DNA of 64,000 nt, taken from contig CM060688.1 in NCBI GenBank assembly GCA_030686995.1, forward strand, positions 201,166,718 to 201,230,717, written 5' to 3'. The notes beneath the pieces were generated by a model, which was given only the letters and a program-made list of their open reading frames with translations, searched no databases and was not told where the DNA came from. Positions 1-11,200 of the stretch are shown here, one piece after another (position 1 is the stretch's first letter; every line of letters begins with the position of its first letter). The position numbers and the translations under genes are program-made. Source of the DNA: Artemisia argyi (lineage: Eukaryota > Streptophyta > Magnoliopsida > Asterales > Asteraceae).

Positions 1-194
1 GATACTAAAAAGGACAACAATATAAATCCTAATGCGTGTGCCTTACCTTCTACAGGATTAGAAAGCACCTCTAGGAGCAGCAGACTAAAGCCTAGGAGCA
101 ATACAAGGAACAATAGAGTCTCGTCTGCCTCTACGAGTAGTAGCAAGAATAAAGTTGAAGATGTAGAAGAACACCCTAGGAATTTATCGATTTG
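1..194 (+). pseudogene. 5' segment of decayed copia element O (gag-pol linker region)
   Basis: One frame is open from base 1 to base 194 and encodes a Ser/Arg/Asn-rich stretch with no recognisable domain. When the C1 insertion and one copy of its 5-bp target duplication are removed, this frame continues into 12378 without a break: a cysteine codon is split exactly across the join. The segment is therefore the left half of the copia coding region that resumes at 12378. The 5' LTR and the gag start of O lie outside the window. Confidence 0.75.
190..194. repeat. Target site duplication of C1, left copy (ATTTG)
   Basis: ATTTG precedes the TG of the left LTR at 195 and recurs at 12373-12377 directly after the CA that ends the right LTR. 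A perfect 5-bp duplication is usual for copia integrase and fixes both ends of C1. Confidence 0.93.
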
Positions 195-672
195 TGTTGG
201 GTTTTGACCAAGTGACACTGCTGCTATGAAACTCTGCTGCTGAGTAATACTGCTGCTACAATGAAACTGCTGCTAGTGTTAATGACTCTGCTGCTGAAGA
301 CAATCTGCTGCTTGGTGAAACTACTGCTGAAGAGATTAGCATTGTATACGATAGGATAATTATGGAATAGATTCTTTGTATAGTTTATCTATTTAGATTA
401 TTCTTATCTTGTAGAGAAAGGTATTGTAAACCTAGTAGGACTCCTTGGCCTATAAAAGGAGGATCCTAGGGTTAGATTATGTACGTATTATTATTATTCA
501 CTTCAAGGTTGTAAAACCCTAGCATTATCGAGTGCTCGTATTAATAATATTGAAGTGTTGAAAGAGAATTCTTAATCTTCTTAAGTTAAGCTTTTATATT
601 CCGCGTTTAAGCTTAAGTATTTGTTTAAGTTAACTTCTATATAAGATCGTATTAGCTCAACTGGGATCAACA
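195..672 (+). repeat. C1 5' LTR (478 bp)
   Basis: Begins TGTTGGG and ends ATCAACA. The left part (about 212-330) carries some eight copies of a CTGCTGCT-type motif. A TATA box lies at 451-459. One substitution separates it from the copy at 11895-12372. Confidence 0.96.
451..459 (+). promoter_or_regulatory. C1 LTR TATA box
   Basis: TATAAAAGG sits in the right half of the LTR within a CCTTGGCCTATAAAAGGAGG context, as expected for the pol II promoter of genomic RNA. The same box in the 3' LTR is at 12151-12159. The opposite-strand element C2 has the same box in the same context (CCTTGTTCTATAAAAGGAG). Confidence 0.8.
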
Positions 673-674
673 AG

Positions 675-686
675 TGGTATCAGAGC
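675..686 (+). other. C1 primer binding site
   Basis: TGGTATCAGAGC starts two bases after the 5' LTR and is complementary to the 3' end of plant initiator methionine tRNA, the usual primer of plant copia elements. Confidence 0.95.
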
Positions 687-758
687 TTGTGATCTAGAAG
701 TTATAATCAAGAAGATTTTGTTTCTTTAAAGTTTGTTGTTCCAAATCGTTTGCTTAAG

Positions 759-3389
759 ATGGGTGATGAAACTCACATGGTGACTGCTTCAAGGGTACCT
801 ATGCTCAATCCTTCTGAGTATGAGCTATGGAAGAGGAGGATCAGACAATACATTCGCATGATCGACTTCAACATGTGGAATGTGATTATTAATGGTGATT
901 CTGAACCTGAGAAGAGTGCTGATGGCAAGGAGATTCCAATCAAGTCTGCTGAAGCTAATGCAGCAAGGAAGCTGGAAATCAAAGCTCATAGTATTCTCTT
1001 AATGGGAATACCTAATGAATTTCAAATGGACTTTGATGATTGTGAAACAGGAAAAGCATTAATGGATGCAGTAGAATTCAGGTTTGGAGGGAATGATGCT
1101 ACTAAGAAGTCCAGAAAGAATATGTTGAAGCATCAGTTTGAAAACTTTACTTCTGAACCTGGAGAAAAGATAATTGGCACATACAACAGGCTAAATCAAC
1201 TAGTCAGTCATCTAAAGCTTGTTGGGTATGTTGTTCCACAGGAAGATGTGAATCTCAAGTTTCTAAGAAGTCTTGCACCTGAATGGAGCATGCATACAGT
1301 GGTGTGGAGGAATAAGCCTGACTTTGAAACAATGAAGTTGGAGAGCCTCTACAACAATTTAAGGGTGTATGAATCTGAATTGGCTACTTCTTCTACTTCA
1401 TCTTCTAGTACACAAAACCTTGCTTTTGTGTCTTCAAAATCCAAAGAGACACAAGATACTCACTCTGCTGCTTATGGAGTATCTACTGCTGATGGATCTG
1501 GATCTGCTGCTAGTTCAAATGACAAGGTTTCTACCAGTGATGTTGCTTTATGTGCATTCTTGGCTGAGCTTACTACAACCATAAGATCACATGTCATAAA
1601 TCAAGATTTGGATCATATTGATCCAGATGATCTTGAAGAAATTGATCTCAAATGGCAAATGGCAATGTTGACTTTAAGAGCAAGAAAGTTCTGGAAAAAG
1701 ACTGGAAGAGAAGTCAAATACAAGGCTAAGGAGAGTCCAGGGTTTGACAAGTCTAAGATTGAATGCTACAATTGCAACAGGAAGGGACACTTTGCTAGAG
1801 AGTGTAGATCTCCAAAGAAGAATGCTGAAGTTCCAAAGAAGACTGAAGAATCAAAGTCTGCAATGGTAGCTTGTGATGGGCTGGGAGAATATGACTGGAG
1901 TGATATGGCTGAAGAAGAACCAAATTTCTCTTTGGTTGCTGCTGTTCAACCCAAAGTGCATAACTTTGCACTTATGGCATATGGTTCATCATCAGGCTCT
2001 GACTCTGAGGTATCTAATGATTCTGAATCATCTGGATGTTCTTTTAAATCTTGTTCTGACACTATAGAAGTTCTTAAGGCTAGAAATGAGAGTTTAAATA
2101 GAGAAGTTGAACATCTAAAACTTGATAACTTAGGTTATAAAGTAGGTATTCAAAATGTTGAGAGAAGGTTAGAATATCTCAAAGAGTGTGAAAAGGAATA
2201 TGTAGAACAACTTAATCTCAGAGATATAGAAATTTTTAAGAAAAATAGTGAAGTAGAAGTTCTTAAAAATAAGTTAGAAGAAGCTAAAAAAGAAAAAGAA
2301 GCTGCTCTTGCTGAAAAAGAAAAACATGTAGTAAGAGTACAAAAACAACAATTTGCTTCTGATATGGTTAATAAGTCAATAGAGAGCACCTTGATGAGAA
2401 AAGGCACTGGAATAGGATATAATGAAGTGGCTCCTCCAGCCAAAAGTGCTTTTGCTCCACCAGGCAAAGAGCTATCCTACATTAGTGAGCTAGAAATTGG
2501 AAAACCTGTAGGTGACAGTAGCACAAGTACTATAGAAAAACCTAAGGTTGAGACTAGAAAGTTTCCTGAGGCTCCAATCATTGAAGAATGGTATTCTGAT
2601 AGTGAAAGTGAGGAAGAACAGGTTCAACCAAAACAAACAGTTAAAAAGGAAGAGATTCCTACTCAGGTTAAACCTAAGGTAGAACAGATTAAGTTTGTCA
2701 AGCCTGTGTTAGGGAATAAACTTGCTAGGAGAATGGTTGAGTACAATGAGGTGTCTAGAGAACAATTGAGATGTTTTGATAATAAGCCTAGAGGTAACCA
2801 AAGAAACTTCAACAACCTAGTTTCACAGAGATTAGGTGACCAGTTTGAATTACAAAAGAAGGCTTGTTATAGGTGTGGTAGTTTTGATCACTTGATTGGT
2901 AGATGTCCTCAGAACCAAAAACCTGTTTGGAATCAATACACAAGGGTGAATCACAAATATGTTACAAAACAAACTCACCCTCATCCTAATAGAAACATGA
3001 TTCCTAGAGCTGTTTTGTTGAGATCTGGTGCTACTAGATCAATTTATGCTGCCAAACCAAAAGGTGTTTTCAAATCAACAACTAGTTCTTCTAATGGCTC
3101 TACTGCTAGTAAGCATTCTGCTGCTAGTATGCACTCTACTGCTAGCAAGCAACCTGCTGCTAGTACAAAACTTTCTACTTCTGAGCCAAAACATCTTCCA
3201 AATACAGTTGTTGGTAATCACTTTTATGCTGTTAAGGCCTCAGCTTGCTGGACTTGGAAACCAAAATCAAATGTTTCAAATAATGTTTCCAAGAATAGCA
3301 GTGCATCAAGTGATTTAAAGAAATTTGATTATACTGATGCACAGGGCAGATCCAAGTCAGTAATGGCTTGGGTCATCAAGAGAAACTGA
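759..3389 (+). CDS. gag: C1 Gag polyprotein (876 aa)
   Basis: The first ATG after the PBS is at 759; the frame stays open to TGA at 3387-3389. The N-terminal 200 residues have the plant copia Gag (UBN2-like) pattern, starting with an [13 protein letters not shown] region. A CX2CX4HX4C zinc knuckle lies near residues 336-349, followed by a coiled-coil stretch (about 440-545). A second knuckle-like motif, [14 protein letters not shown], is near 703-716. Two Ser/Thr/Ala linkers (around 230-260 and 760-800) are built from the element's repeated TCTRCTGCTAG motif. The C-terminus ends [10 protein letters not shown]. It should form the capsid particle that packages the RNA. The TGA sits in a branchpoint-like CTGAT followed by a pyrimidine tract and GCAG at 3411. 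Confidence 0.93.
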   Translation: MGDETHMVTASRVPMLNPSEYELWKRRIRQYIRMIDFNMWNVIINGDSEPEKSADGKEIPIKSAEANAARKLEIKAHSILLMGIPNEFQMDFDDCETGKALMDAVEFRFGGNDATKKSRKNMLKHQFENFTSEPGEKIIGTYNRLNQLVSHLKLVGYVVPQEDVNLKFLRSLAPEWSMHTVVWRNKPDFETMKLESLYNNLRVYESELATSSTSSSSTQNLAFVSSKSKETQDTHSAAYGVSTADGSGSAASSNDKVSTSDVALCAFLAELTTTIRSHVINQDLDHIDPDDLEEIDLKWQMAMLTLRARKFWKKTGREVKYKAKESPGFDKSKIECYNCNRKGHFARECRSPKKNAEVPKKTEESKSAMVACDGLGEYDWSDMAEEEPNFSLVAAVQPKVHNFALMAYGSSSGSDSEVSNDSESSGCSFKSCSDTIEVLKARNESLNREVEHLKLDNLGYKVGIQNVERRLEYLKECEKEYVEQLNLRDIEIFKKNSEVEVLKNKLEEAKKEKEAALAEKEKHVVRVQKQQFASDMVNKSIESTLMRKGTGIGYNEVAPPAKSAFAPPGKELSYISELEIGKPVGDSSTSTIEKPKVETRKFPEAPIIEEWYSDSESEEEQVQPKQTVKKEEIPTQVKPKVEQIKFVKPVLGNKLARRMVEYNEVSREQLRCFDNKPRGNQRNFNNLVSQRLGDQFELQKKACYRCGSFDHLIGRCPQNQKPVWNQYTRVNHKYVTKQTHPHPNRNMIPRAVLLRSGATRSIYAAKPKGVFKSTTSSSNGSTASKHSAASMHSTASKQPAASTKLSTSEPKHLPNTVVGNHFYAVKASACWTWKPKSNVSNNVSKNSSASSDLKKFDYTDAQGRSKSVMAWVIKRN

Positions 3390-6300
3390 TTTCTCTATTT
3401 TTCATGTGCAGGTCAATCTACTGGATGAGCTTAAGGATATGGTTATTGTTGACAGTGGATGTTCTGGACACATGACTGGTGATGAGTCTCAACTTGAAGA
3501 TCTTGAGGCTTTTGATGGTGGTTATGTAGCTTTTGGGAATGATCCAAAAGGTGGAAAGATTGTTGGAATTGGAACATTAAGAACTGGAAATTTGGACTTT
3601 GAGAGAGTGCTTCTTGTGAAAGGACTTAAGTTTAACCTTTTTAGTGTCTCACAAATGTGTGACAAAAAGAATTTTGTTCTTTTTACAGACACTGAGTGTA
3701 TGATTCTTTCTCCTGATTTTCAATTACCAGATGATAAATCTGTGTTACTGAAGGTCCCTAGAAAGGAAAATATATACAGTGACCATATTAAGAATATTAT
3801 TCCTAAGAGGGCTTTGACTTGTCTAATTGCAAAGGCCACTATTGATGAGTCCAAATTATGGCATAGAAGACTGGGGCATCTGAACTACAAGACTATGAAC
3901 AAGTTGGTGAAAGGAAATCTTGTGAGAGGCATGCCTACAAAGATTTTTGAGAATTGTGAAACTTGTGTTGCATGTCAAAAGGGTAAACAACACAGAGTTT
4001 CTTTCAAGTCCAAGACAGTAAACACAAATACTGTGCCACTACATTTGCTACACATGGATTTATTTGGGCCTGTATTTGTAAAAAGTCTGAACAAAAAGTC
4101 ATATTGTTTGGTTGTCACTGATGACTTTAGCAGGTTTACTTGGGTATTCTTTCTTGCAACCAAAGATGAAACTCCAGGAGTACTCAAAGCTTTCATTACA
4201 AGAGTTGAAAACCTGCAAAATCACAAGGTAAAGATTATCAGATGTGACAATGGTACTGAGTTCAAGAACAGTGAGATGAATCAATTTTGTGTGGGAAAAG
4301 GAATACTTAGACAGTACAGTGTAGCAAGAACCCCACAACAAAATGGTGTTGCAGAAAGAAGAAACAGGACACTTATTGAGGCTGCAAGAACTATTCTATC
4401 TGATTCAAAACTACCTGTACCTTTTTGGGCTGAAGCTGTGAACACTGCATGTTTTGTGCAAAACAGAAGTAAGGTAGTCAAGCCTCATAACAAAACTCCA
4501 TATGAGCTATTTCATGGAAAGAAACCAATGATTGATTTTCTCAAACCATTTGGATGTCCTGTTACTATCTTAAACACAAAGGATCAGCTAGGCAAATTTG
4601 ATGAAAAAGCTGATGAAGGAAATTTGGTTGGTTACTCTGTAAATAGTAAAGCCTTCAGGGTATATAATAAGAGAACCAAACATGTGGAGGAGAATCTGCA
4701 TATCAAGTTTAGTGAAAACACATATAATTCTGCAGGGAAGGGGCCAGAATGGTTATTTGATGTTGACATTCTTGCCAAAACAATGAACTATGTTCCTGTC
4801 ATTGCCAGTGTTGATAAACCTCAGGAAGAGTTTGTTGTGATTGAGAAATTGAAGATTGGTCCAACCTTTGTACCTTTTCAGAAGGAACAAAGCTCTCCAG
4901 ATGATGTTGTTTCTTATGAAAAACCTAAGGAAACTGAAGAAGGTATTGTCATACCTAATGAAGCAGAAAAAGAAACTCCTGAAGTTCACAAGGTAGTTGT
5001 TGATGTCTCTCCTAAACAGCCAGAAGACTCTACTGCTGAGCCAGAAGACACTACTGCTGACTCAGACAACTCTACTGCTAGGCCAAAAGATACAACTACT
5101 GCTTCACCAAATTCTGCTTCTAAGCCCACTAACTCTACTGCTACTTCCTTATCTCCTAATTTGGACACTCAGGGTAGATCTTTTGATGATACTATCTATC
5201 CTGATGATCCAAATATGCCTGATCTTGAAAATATCTATTATGACACAGACAATGATGCACTTGATGGTAAGTTATTTGGAGCTGCTGCTGATGTTACTAA
5301 CTTGGAACTCAATATTCCTGTTAGTCCTACAACTACCACAAGAATACACAAGGATCATCCAAAAGATCAAATCTTAAGTGATCCACACTCATCCATTCAA
5401 ACTAGGCAGATGACTAAAGCCTTGAAAGATCCTCAACATCAAAGTTTCTTTGCCAGATCTCTGCATCAAAGAAATAGTCATAAAGATCTTCAAAATTGCC
5501 TGTTTGCATGTTTTCTTTCTCAAATTGAACCCAAAAACACTTACAAAGCCTTACAAGAAGCAAGTTGGGTAGAAGCAATGCAAGATGAGCTTTTACAATT
5601 CAAGCTGCAAGAAGTATGGACTTTGGTTGAACTGCCAAATGGTAAAAGAGTGATTGGCACAAAATGGGTTTTCAGATGCAAAAGAGATGAGAGAGGAATT
5701 GTCATAAGAAATAAGGTCAGGTTAGTAGCACAGGGATACACACAACAAGAAGGGCTTGATTATGATGAAGTATTTGCACCAGTGGCAAGAATAGAGGCTA
5801 TTAGACTATTCTTGGCTTATGCTTCATACAAAGACTTTGTAGTGTATCAAATGGATGTGAAGAGTGCTTTTCTGTATGGGACCATTACTGAGGAAGTTTA
5901 TGTGTCTCAACCACCAGGCTTTGAAGACCCTGATCATCCTGACAAAGTCTACAAGGTAAATAAAGCAATGTATGGTCTACATCAAGCTCCTAGAGCTTGG
6001 TATGACACCTTGTCAACCTACTTGCTAGAGTCTGGATTCAGCAGGGGCAAGATTGATAAAACTTTGTTTCTTAAAAGACAAAAAGATGATATTTTGCTGG
6101 TTCAAATTTATGTTGATGACATCATCTTTGGGTCTACAAACAAAGCTATGTGTGTTAGTTTTGAGAAGCTTATGAAGGACAAGTTTGCTATGAGTTCAAT
6201 GGGAGAACTCACCTTCTTCTTAGGTCTGCAAGTTACACAGAAAGAAAATGGCATTTTTATAAGTCAAGATAAGTATGTCAATGATATTTTGAAGAAGTTT

Positions 6301-7050
6301 GGATTTGAAGATGCTAAGCCTGCCAAGACTACCATGGATAAGGATAAACCATTATTGAAGGATGAACATGGAAAGGAAGTGGATATACACTTGTACAGGT
6401 CTATGATTGGATCATTGATGTATCTTACTGCATCAAGGCCTGATATTATGTTTGCAGTGTGTGCCTGTGCAAGATTTCAAGTGTGTCCCAAGGAATCACA
6501 TCTCAATGCAGTGAAGAGAATTTTTAGGTATCTGAGGTATCAACCAAAATTGGGCCTTTGGTATCCTAAGGATTCACCATTTGATTTGGTATCCTACTCA
6601 GATAGTGATTATGCTGGAGCTTCTTTGGATAGAAAGTCTACAACAGGGGGTTGTCAATTTCTTGGAAGCAGGTTGGTGTCATGGCAATGCAAGAAGCAAA
6701 CAGTGGTGGCTAATTCAACAACAGAAGCTGAGTATGTGGCTGCTTCAAGTTGTTGTGGACAAGTCTTATGGATGCAGAATCAATTATTGGATTATGGGTA
6801 CAATTTCATGAATACTAAAATCCATATTGATAACAACAGCACACTTTGCATAATTAAAAATCCAGTGTTTCATTCTAAAACAAAACATATTGAGATAAGG
6901 CATCACTTTATAAGGGATTGCTATGAAAAGAAGTTGATTCAAATTGTTAAAATTCATACTGATAACAATGTTGCTGATCTTCTCACTAAACAGTTTGATG
7001 TGGGGAGGTTTCAATTTTTAATTGCAAACATTGGTATGATTAATCTTTGA
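3364..7050 (+). CDS. pol: C1 Pol polyprotein (protease, integrase, reverse transcriptase, RNase H)
   Basis: This frame is +1 relative to gag. It is open from 3364 and overlaps gag by 26 bp. It has no ATG near its start; the useful sequence begins about 3412. Domains in order: aspartic protease [11 protein letters not shown] from 3451; integrase with an HHCC finger ([12 protein letters not shown] then CVACQKGK), a DNGTEF core and [13 protein letters not shown]; a variable Ser/Thr/Asp linker; reverse transcriptase with YVDDIIFGS near 6110; and RNase H with DSDYAG and [10 protein letters not shown]. Integrase before RT defines Ty1/copia. No internal stop is seen over about 1,210 codons. Expression needs +1 frameshifting in the overlap, or splicing into the acceptor-like site at 3411; the sequence alone cannot decide. 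C2 keeps only the RT-RNase H part. Confidence 0.93.
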   Translation, partial: WLGSSRETDFSIFHVQVNLLDELKDMVIVDSGCSGHMTGDESQLEDLEAFDGGYVAFGNDPKGGKIVGIGTLRTGNLDFERVLLVKGLKFNLFSVSQMCDKKNFVLFTDTECMILSPDFQLPDDKSVLLKVPRKENIYSDHIKNIIPKRALTCLIAKATIDESKLWHRRLGHLNYKTMNKLVKGNLVRGMPTKIFENCETCVACQKGKQHRVSFKSKTVNTNTVPLHLLHMDLFGPVFVKSLNKKSYCLVVTDDFSRFTWVFFLATKDETPGVLKAFITRVENLQNHKVKIIRCDNGTEFKNSEMNQFCVGKGILRQYSVARTPQQNGVAERRNRTLIEAARTILSDSKLPVPFWAEAVNTACFVQNRSKVVKPHNKTPYELFHGKKPMIDFLKPFGCPVTILNTKDQLGKFDEKADEGNLVGYSVNSKAFRVYNKRTKHVEENLHIKFSENTYNSAGKGPEWLFDVDILAKTMNYVPVIASVDKPQEEFVVIEKLKIGPTFVPFQKEQSSPDDVVSYEKPKETEEGIVIPNEAEKETPEVHKVVVDVSPKQPEDSTAEPEDTTADSDNSTARPKDTTTASPNSASKPTNSTATSLSPNLDTQGRSFDDTIYPDDPNMPDLENIYYDTDNDALDGKLFGAAADVTNLELNIPVSPTTTTRIHKDHPKDQILSDPHSSIQTRQMTKALKDPQHQSFFARSLHQRNSHKDLQNCLFACFLSQIEPKNTYKALQEASWVEAMQDELLQFKLQEVWTLVELPNGKRVIGTKWVFRCKRDERGIVIRNKVRLVAQGYTQQEGLDYDEVFAPVARIEAIRLFLAYASYKDFVVYQMDVKSAFLYGTITEEVYVSQPPGFEDPDHPDKVYKVNKAMYGLHQAPRAWYDTLSTYLLESGFSRGKIDKTLFLKRQKDDILLVQIYVDDIIFGSTNKAMCVSFEKLMKDKFAMSSMGELTFFLGLQVTQKENGIFISQDKYVNDILKKFGFEDAKPAKTTMDKDKPLLKDEHGKEVDIHLYRSMIGSLMYLTASRPDIMFAVCACARFQVCPKESHLNAVKRIFRYLRYQPKLGLWYPKDSPFDLVSYSDSDYAGASLDRKSTTGGCQFLGSRLVSWQCKKQTVVANSTTEAEYVAASSCCGQVLWMQNQLLDYGYNFMNTKIHIDNNSTLCIIKNPVFHSKTKHIEIRHHFIRDCYEKKLIQIVKIHTDNNVADLLTKQFDVGRFQFLIANIGMINL

Positions 7051-7343
7051 ATAACTTATCTCTTTGTTTTTGTTAAAGTTTGTAATGCATGTGCTGCTTG
7101 TTATTCTGCTGCTTGTTAATGTGTGTATGAGATATAATGTACTATGCTGCTCATTGATTTTCTAACTCTACTGCTAGTACATATATTGGTTGTTTGTTTT
7201 GTGGTGTTTGGTCTAACATTTTGCAGATATATAAATGGTGATTTACAAGAAATTAAACAAGAAAGATCTTATCATTCATTCATTCCACAAGTACAAAGAT
7301 CATACATCAACTGACAAAACACAATAACACCCTAACCTAACAC

Positions 7344-7865
7344 CTACATCTTCCTAGGGCATGGAAGCCCAAGCACAACCTCTCGATCCTTTGGGAGAGG
7401 AGGGTTTTGTCTTGTTGGTCCAAGAGAAAGACCAGGTGATGGTTGTGGCCTCGCCCTTGAAGATTGTGGCCTCGGCCTTGAAGACTGTGGCCTCTCAGGA
7501 GTGGCTGGTGGATTGGTTGGTGGTTCTTCTTCCTCTTCATCTGAGGATGTGAAGATGAAGGGAGATTGATGATGATGCACTGGAGGAGGTGGTTGCACAA
7601 ACGTCCAAGCTTGGTCGTCTGATGATTTTGATGATGCTGGAACCTCAGGGGACATCGGTTGTTTACCTCTTGAGGTGCTTGGAGTCTGATTGAGGTTGAG
7701 AAGATCTTTAAACACTGGAAGATCATGCTTCCTCTTGCGTGCTTGTTCTTTAGTTCTACAACCAAATCGTGGAGGACGAAAAGGTGGAACAAAGGGTTCC
7801 ATTGGGGATTCATCCTCTGATGATGAATCAGAAGAGATATTGATTATTTCGGGTGTTGATTTCAT
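7344..7865 (-). CDS. Antisense ORF of C1 (173 aa), acidic/Ser/Pro-rich, SIM-like N-terminus
   Basis: ATG at 7865-7863, opposite to gag-pol, in the gap between pol and ORF3. The protein opens with PEIINISSDSSSEDE, a hydrophobic patch followed by Ser/Asp/Glu. This is the form of a phospho-regulated SUMO-interaction motif. A Lys/Arg cluster (KEQARKRK) could be a nuclear signal. Then come a SSDEEEEE patch and a tract of repeated RPQSSR-type units. It ends VVLGLPCPRKM. A TATAAAA box lies on the same strand about 106 bp upstream. The ORF at 39753-40157 in C2 has the same position, orientation, N-terminal motif and LGLxCPRK. I do not recognise a family; SUMO binding is inferred from the motif. It converges with pol, whose stop is 293 bp away. 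Confidence 0.72.
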   Translation of the reverse strand: MKSTPEIINISSDSSSEDESPMEPFVPPFRPPRFGCRTKEQARKRKHDLPVFKDLLNLNQTPSTSRGKQPMSPEVPASSKSSDDQAWTFVQPPPPVHHHQSPFIFTSSDEEEEEPPTNPPATPERPQSSRPRPQSSRARPQPSPGLSLGPTRQNPPLPKDREVVLGLPCPRKM

Positions 7866-7970
7866 TGTGTGATGATTTGATTGTAAAGATGGATAGTATT
7901 GATTGTGTGTGAGGCGTTTTTGAAAGTGATTAGGGTTTGATTGCGTAATTTGGGGAAAAGATCTTGCCGG

Positions 7971-7977
7971 TTTTATA
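7971..7977 (-). promoter_or_regulatory. TATA box of the C1 antisense ORF
   Basis: Read on the minus strand this is CCCTATAAAACC, about 106 bp before the antisense ATG. That leaves room for a leader of about 75 nt, which contains AAACCCTAATC, a sequence often seen in plant leaders. No LTR promoter lies in this orientation, so the antisense ORF appears to have its own promoter. Confidence 0.6.
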
Positions 7978-8282
7978 GGGATTACGGAGTGATATGTGCA
8001 TTAATTGTTATGATTTTGTTGACCAAGGCCTATAGTCAACTCTGCTGCTGGCTCCAGTTCACTCTGCTGCTAGTTCTATTACTCTGCTGCTAGTTGTGAA
8101 TGATACGGTTCTGCTGCTATGGTCGTAAGTAAGAGGGTGTTATGTGTAACTTTCATCCATCAGTTTAAAACCTAATTGACCTTCATAATTGGTTTTCATA
8201 TGTTCTAAATTGAAGTTATCACAAATCCTTACACCTAATCATTCCAATAATCACAAACCCCCAAATTCTCTAAACCTAATTC

Positions 8283-11200
8283 ATGGAGCTATCACGTACC
8301 TGGGTTGAGCAACACAACAGTGTGGTCGTTTTGAATGAAGAGTTAGTTCCAGAAGGTTTCACAGACATGGTAAAGTTTTTGAATGCTACTTCTCTTAGGT
8401 ATGCACTCACTGTGAACCCTACTATATATGTTTCCTACATCAAACATTTTTGGTTTACTGCCAAAATCAAAACTATGAATGGGGAAAAACATGTCAGTGC
8501 TTTTGTTGATGGGCAAAAGGTTCGTGTAACTGAATCATCAATAAGGGAATTTCTTCTCTTAGATGATGAGACAGAGACCACTTGCCTTGCCAATGATGCT
8601 ATTTTTGCTGGTTTAAAGGAATTGGGATATGAGGGGAAACATACTAATTTAAAATTTCAAAAAGCTCTCCTCTGTCCTCAATACAAGTTTTTGATCCATC
8701 TATTTCTTCATTGTTTGAGTCCTAAAACATCTGGGTGGCATGAGTTCAGTACTACCATTGCTTCTGCAATGATATGTCTGTGCAAAGTTCAACCATTTAA
8801 TTTTTCAAAAATGATATTGGCTGGGTTGATTAAAGGTGTTGAAGATGGTTCTTATTTGCTATATCCAAGATTTCTTCAATTCTTTATTGAAAAACAAATT
8901 TCTAAAACAAGAACCCATATTGCTGAATATGATGCTCCAAAATTGGCTTCAAGGACTTTTACCTTTTTGAATAAACATGGCAAAGGTTTTTCTGGTGCAC
9001 ATACAAATCTTACATCTTTTATGGAACAAATTGTGCACAACAACCAGGGTGAAGGATCAGGAAATCCCACTGATTCCCATCACACACCCAATCTTACTAC
9101 ATCTGTTACACAACCTACAAAACAATATTCCCGTAGGAAAACCAAAAAGAACACTAATTTACCTCAGGATAGTGTTAGTATGGCTGTACCAGATGAGGCT
9201 GTCCTAGGTGATGGAGAGGACATGTTGGCAAGGGCTGTCACTACTGCTTCTAGCTTAGCAGCAGAGCAGGACAGTGATAACATCATTAAGACCCAAACCA
9301 AGGCAACATCTAGAGAAAAGGATTCTTATGAGTCTGCTTCTCAGGATGATAACCCTAGCCAAATGGAAAACATAGGGGGCTCAGCTGATCAAACTAGGTT
9401 TGATACTGAGTTTTTGTCCCAAGATTCACCTCTCGGACCAGGTCACACAGGTCAAAGTGATGAGGACAGGCCAGTGACTCATGAATTGACGGATCCACTT
9501 GTACATGATGACAATGTCGGTGATTCACCTCTCGGACCAGGTAATACAGGTCGAAGTGATGAGACTACAATGCAACTTATCAAAGAATTGACGGCTACTT
9601 GTACTGCTTTGGGGTTGAAATGTGAGTCTTTGGAAGATAAGGTTCTTAATCTCTCTGATGTTGTTGCTAGTCAAGCCAAGGTCATCATCAAAATGCGAAA
9701 ACAGATTAAGAGCTTCAAGAAATCAAGATCTTCAACCTCATTGAAAAGATTGAAGAAAGTGGGGACTACTCAGGTTGTAAGTTCTTCTGAACCATCTACT
9801 CATTTGGAAGAGGATGCTTCCAAACAGGGGAGGAAAGAGATTGTCATGGATTCAGGGGAGGTAAATCTTGAAAAAGTTGATAATGTTCAAGATATGGATA
9901 CTGGAATAGTTTCAGGGGAGGTTCCAGTGATTGAAGATATGGATGTGGATAGTCCTCAGAATGATGAAGATTTTGTGGTTGCTGATAGGTCTGGGAATGA
10001 AGTTGTTATGGAAAAGGTGGTGGTTGCACAAGAAAAGGTGGAAAATGTTGCTATTGCTGACTCTACTGCTGTTCATGTTTCTGCTGCTAAGAATGTTGAT
10101 GGTTCTGCTGCTAGTGGAATAGTGAATGCTGCTGAAGTTCAAGACTCTGCTGCTGGTTCTATGGTCAAGGTTGCTGCAGAGGCAATGGTCTTGCTAAGTA
10201 AGAAGACTGCTGCTGACACCCATACATCACAATTACCAACTCCATCATTATCACAATCTATCACAACAACAAGCATAACATCAGCAACAAGAAAACCTCA
10301 AAAAGGAATAACAATAAGAGAACCTGCTGCTACTCAAAAGAAGACAATCACATCATCTTCTACAGATAAGGGTAAAGGCAAGCAAGTTGATGTTCAGAGG
10401 TGGATATATAAAGGGGTTGATTTTACTGATGTACCTTTTGATTCTTGGCCTAAGCCATTGCAAGTTGAACATGATGAAGCTGCTGCTATAAAAGCACAAG
10501 AGGTGTATAATTTGGAAGATCAGCAGATGGCTGAGAAAGAAGCTGAAGGTTTAAGAATGTATGATGAATGGGATGATGAAAAGATCAGAATTGCTGCTGA
10601 TATTGAATTAAACAAGCTGATCAAGATTGAAGAAAATGAAGTTCCAAATTTTAATGTGCAATCTTGGTTTAGTAATTTTGCTTCCAATAAGAGAAAAGAG
10701 AATGCTGCTGCTAGAAGAAAAGTTAAAGTATTCAAAGGTCCAACAGTTAAACAGCAAAGGAAAGAATATGAAAGATATCTAAAGAATATGGGTGGATGGA
10801 CATTGGTGCAGTTGAAAGCTTACTCTGACAAAGAAGTTTTTGATTTGTATCAACAAACCAAGAGGAGAACAGATACTTTTTATAATATGGGATGTGCTGA
10901 GGACTTGGAGCAAATTGCTCAGATGAACAAGAAGTTGGTGCCTGAGAAGATAGCTGAAGCAGAGCAGATTCAAGAAGCTTATGTTGTTGAAAAGCTTGAA
11001 AGTGATGCAACAAAGATTACTTCTTCTGTGCAAGGTGATAAAAGAAAAGGTGTTGTTCAAAAATCAATTGCCAAGAAGAAGAAGAGAAAGATTGGAGAAG
11101 GAAGCAGTTTAATGCCAGAAGGAGATATGTTTCAACATGATTTTGATGACATTCCTGCTGAGCATCTTAAAGAAAGATTGAAGGTGTATACTGTGGTTGG

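Larger units (their letters stand above)
7051..8282. other. C1 pol-ORF3 spacer
   Basis: Apart from the antisense ORF and its TATA box, the spacer holds several copies of the CTGCTGCT/CTACTGCTAG motif (about 7092-7180 and 8040-8120). A short leader lies directly before the ORF3 start at 8283. I see no other gene. Confidence 0.7.

Noticed and set aside
7337..7813. 158-codon frame overlapping the C1 antisense ORF on the same strand
   Set aside because: The other frame (7344-7865) has the conserved motifs shared with C2; this one is its shadow.
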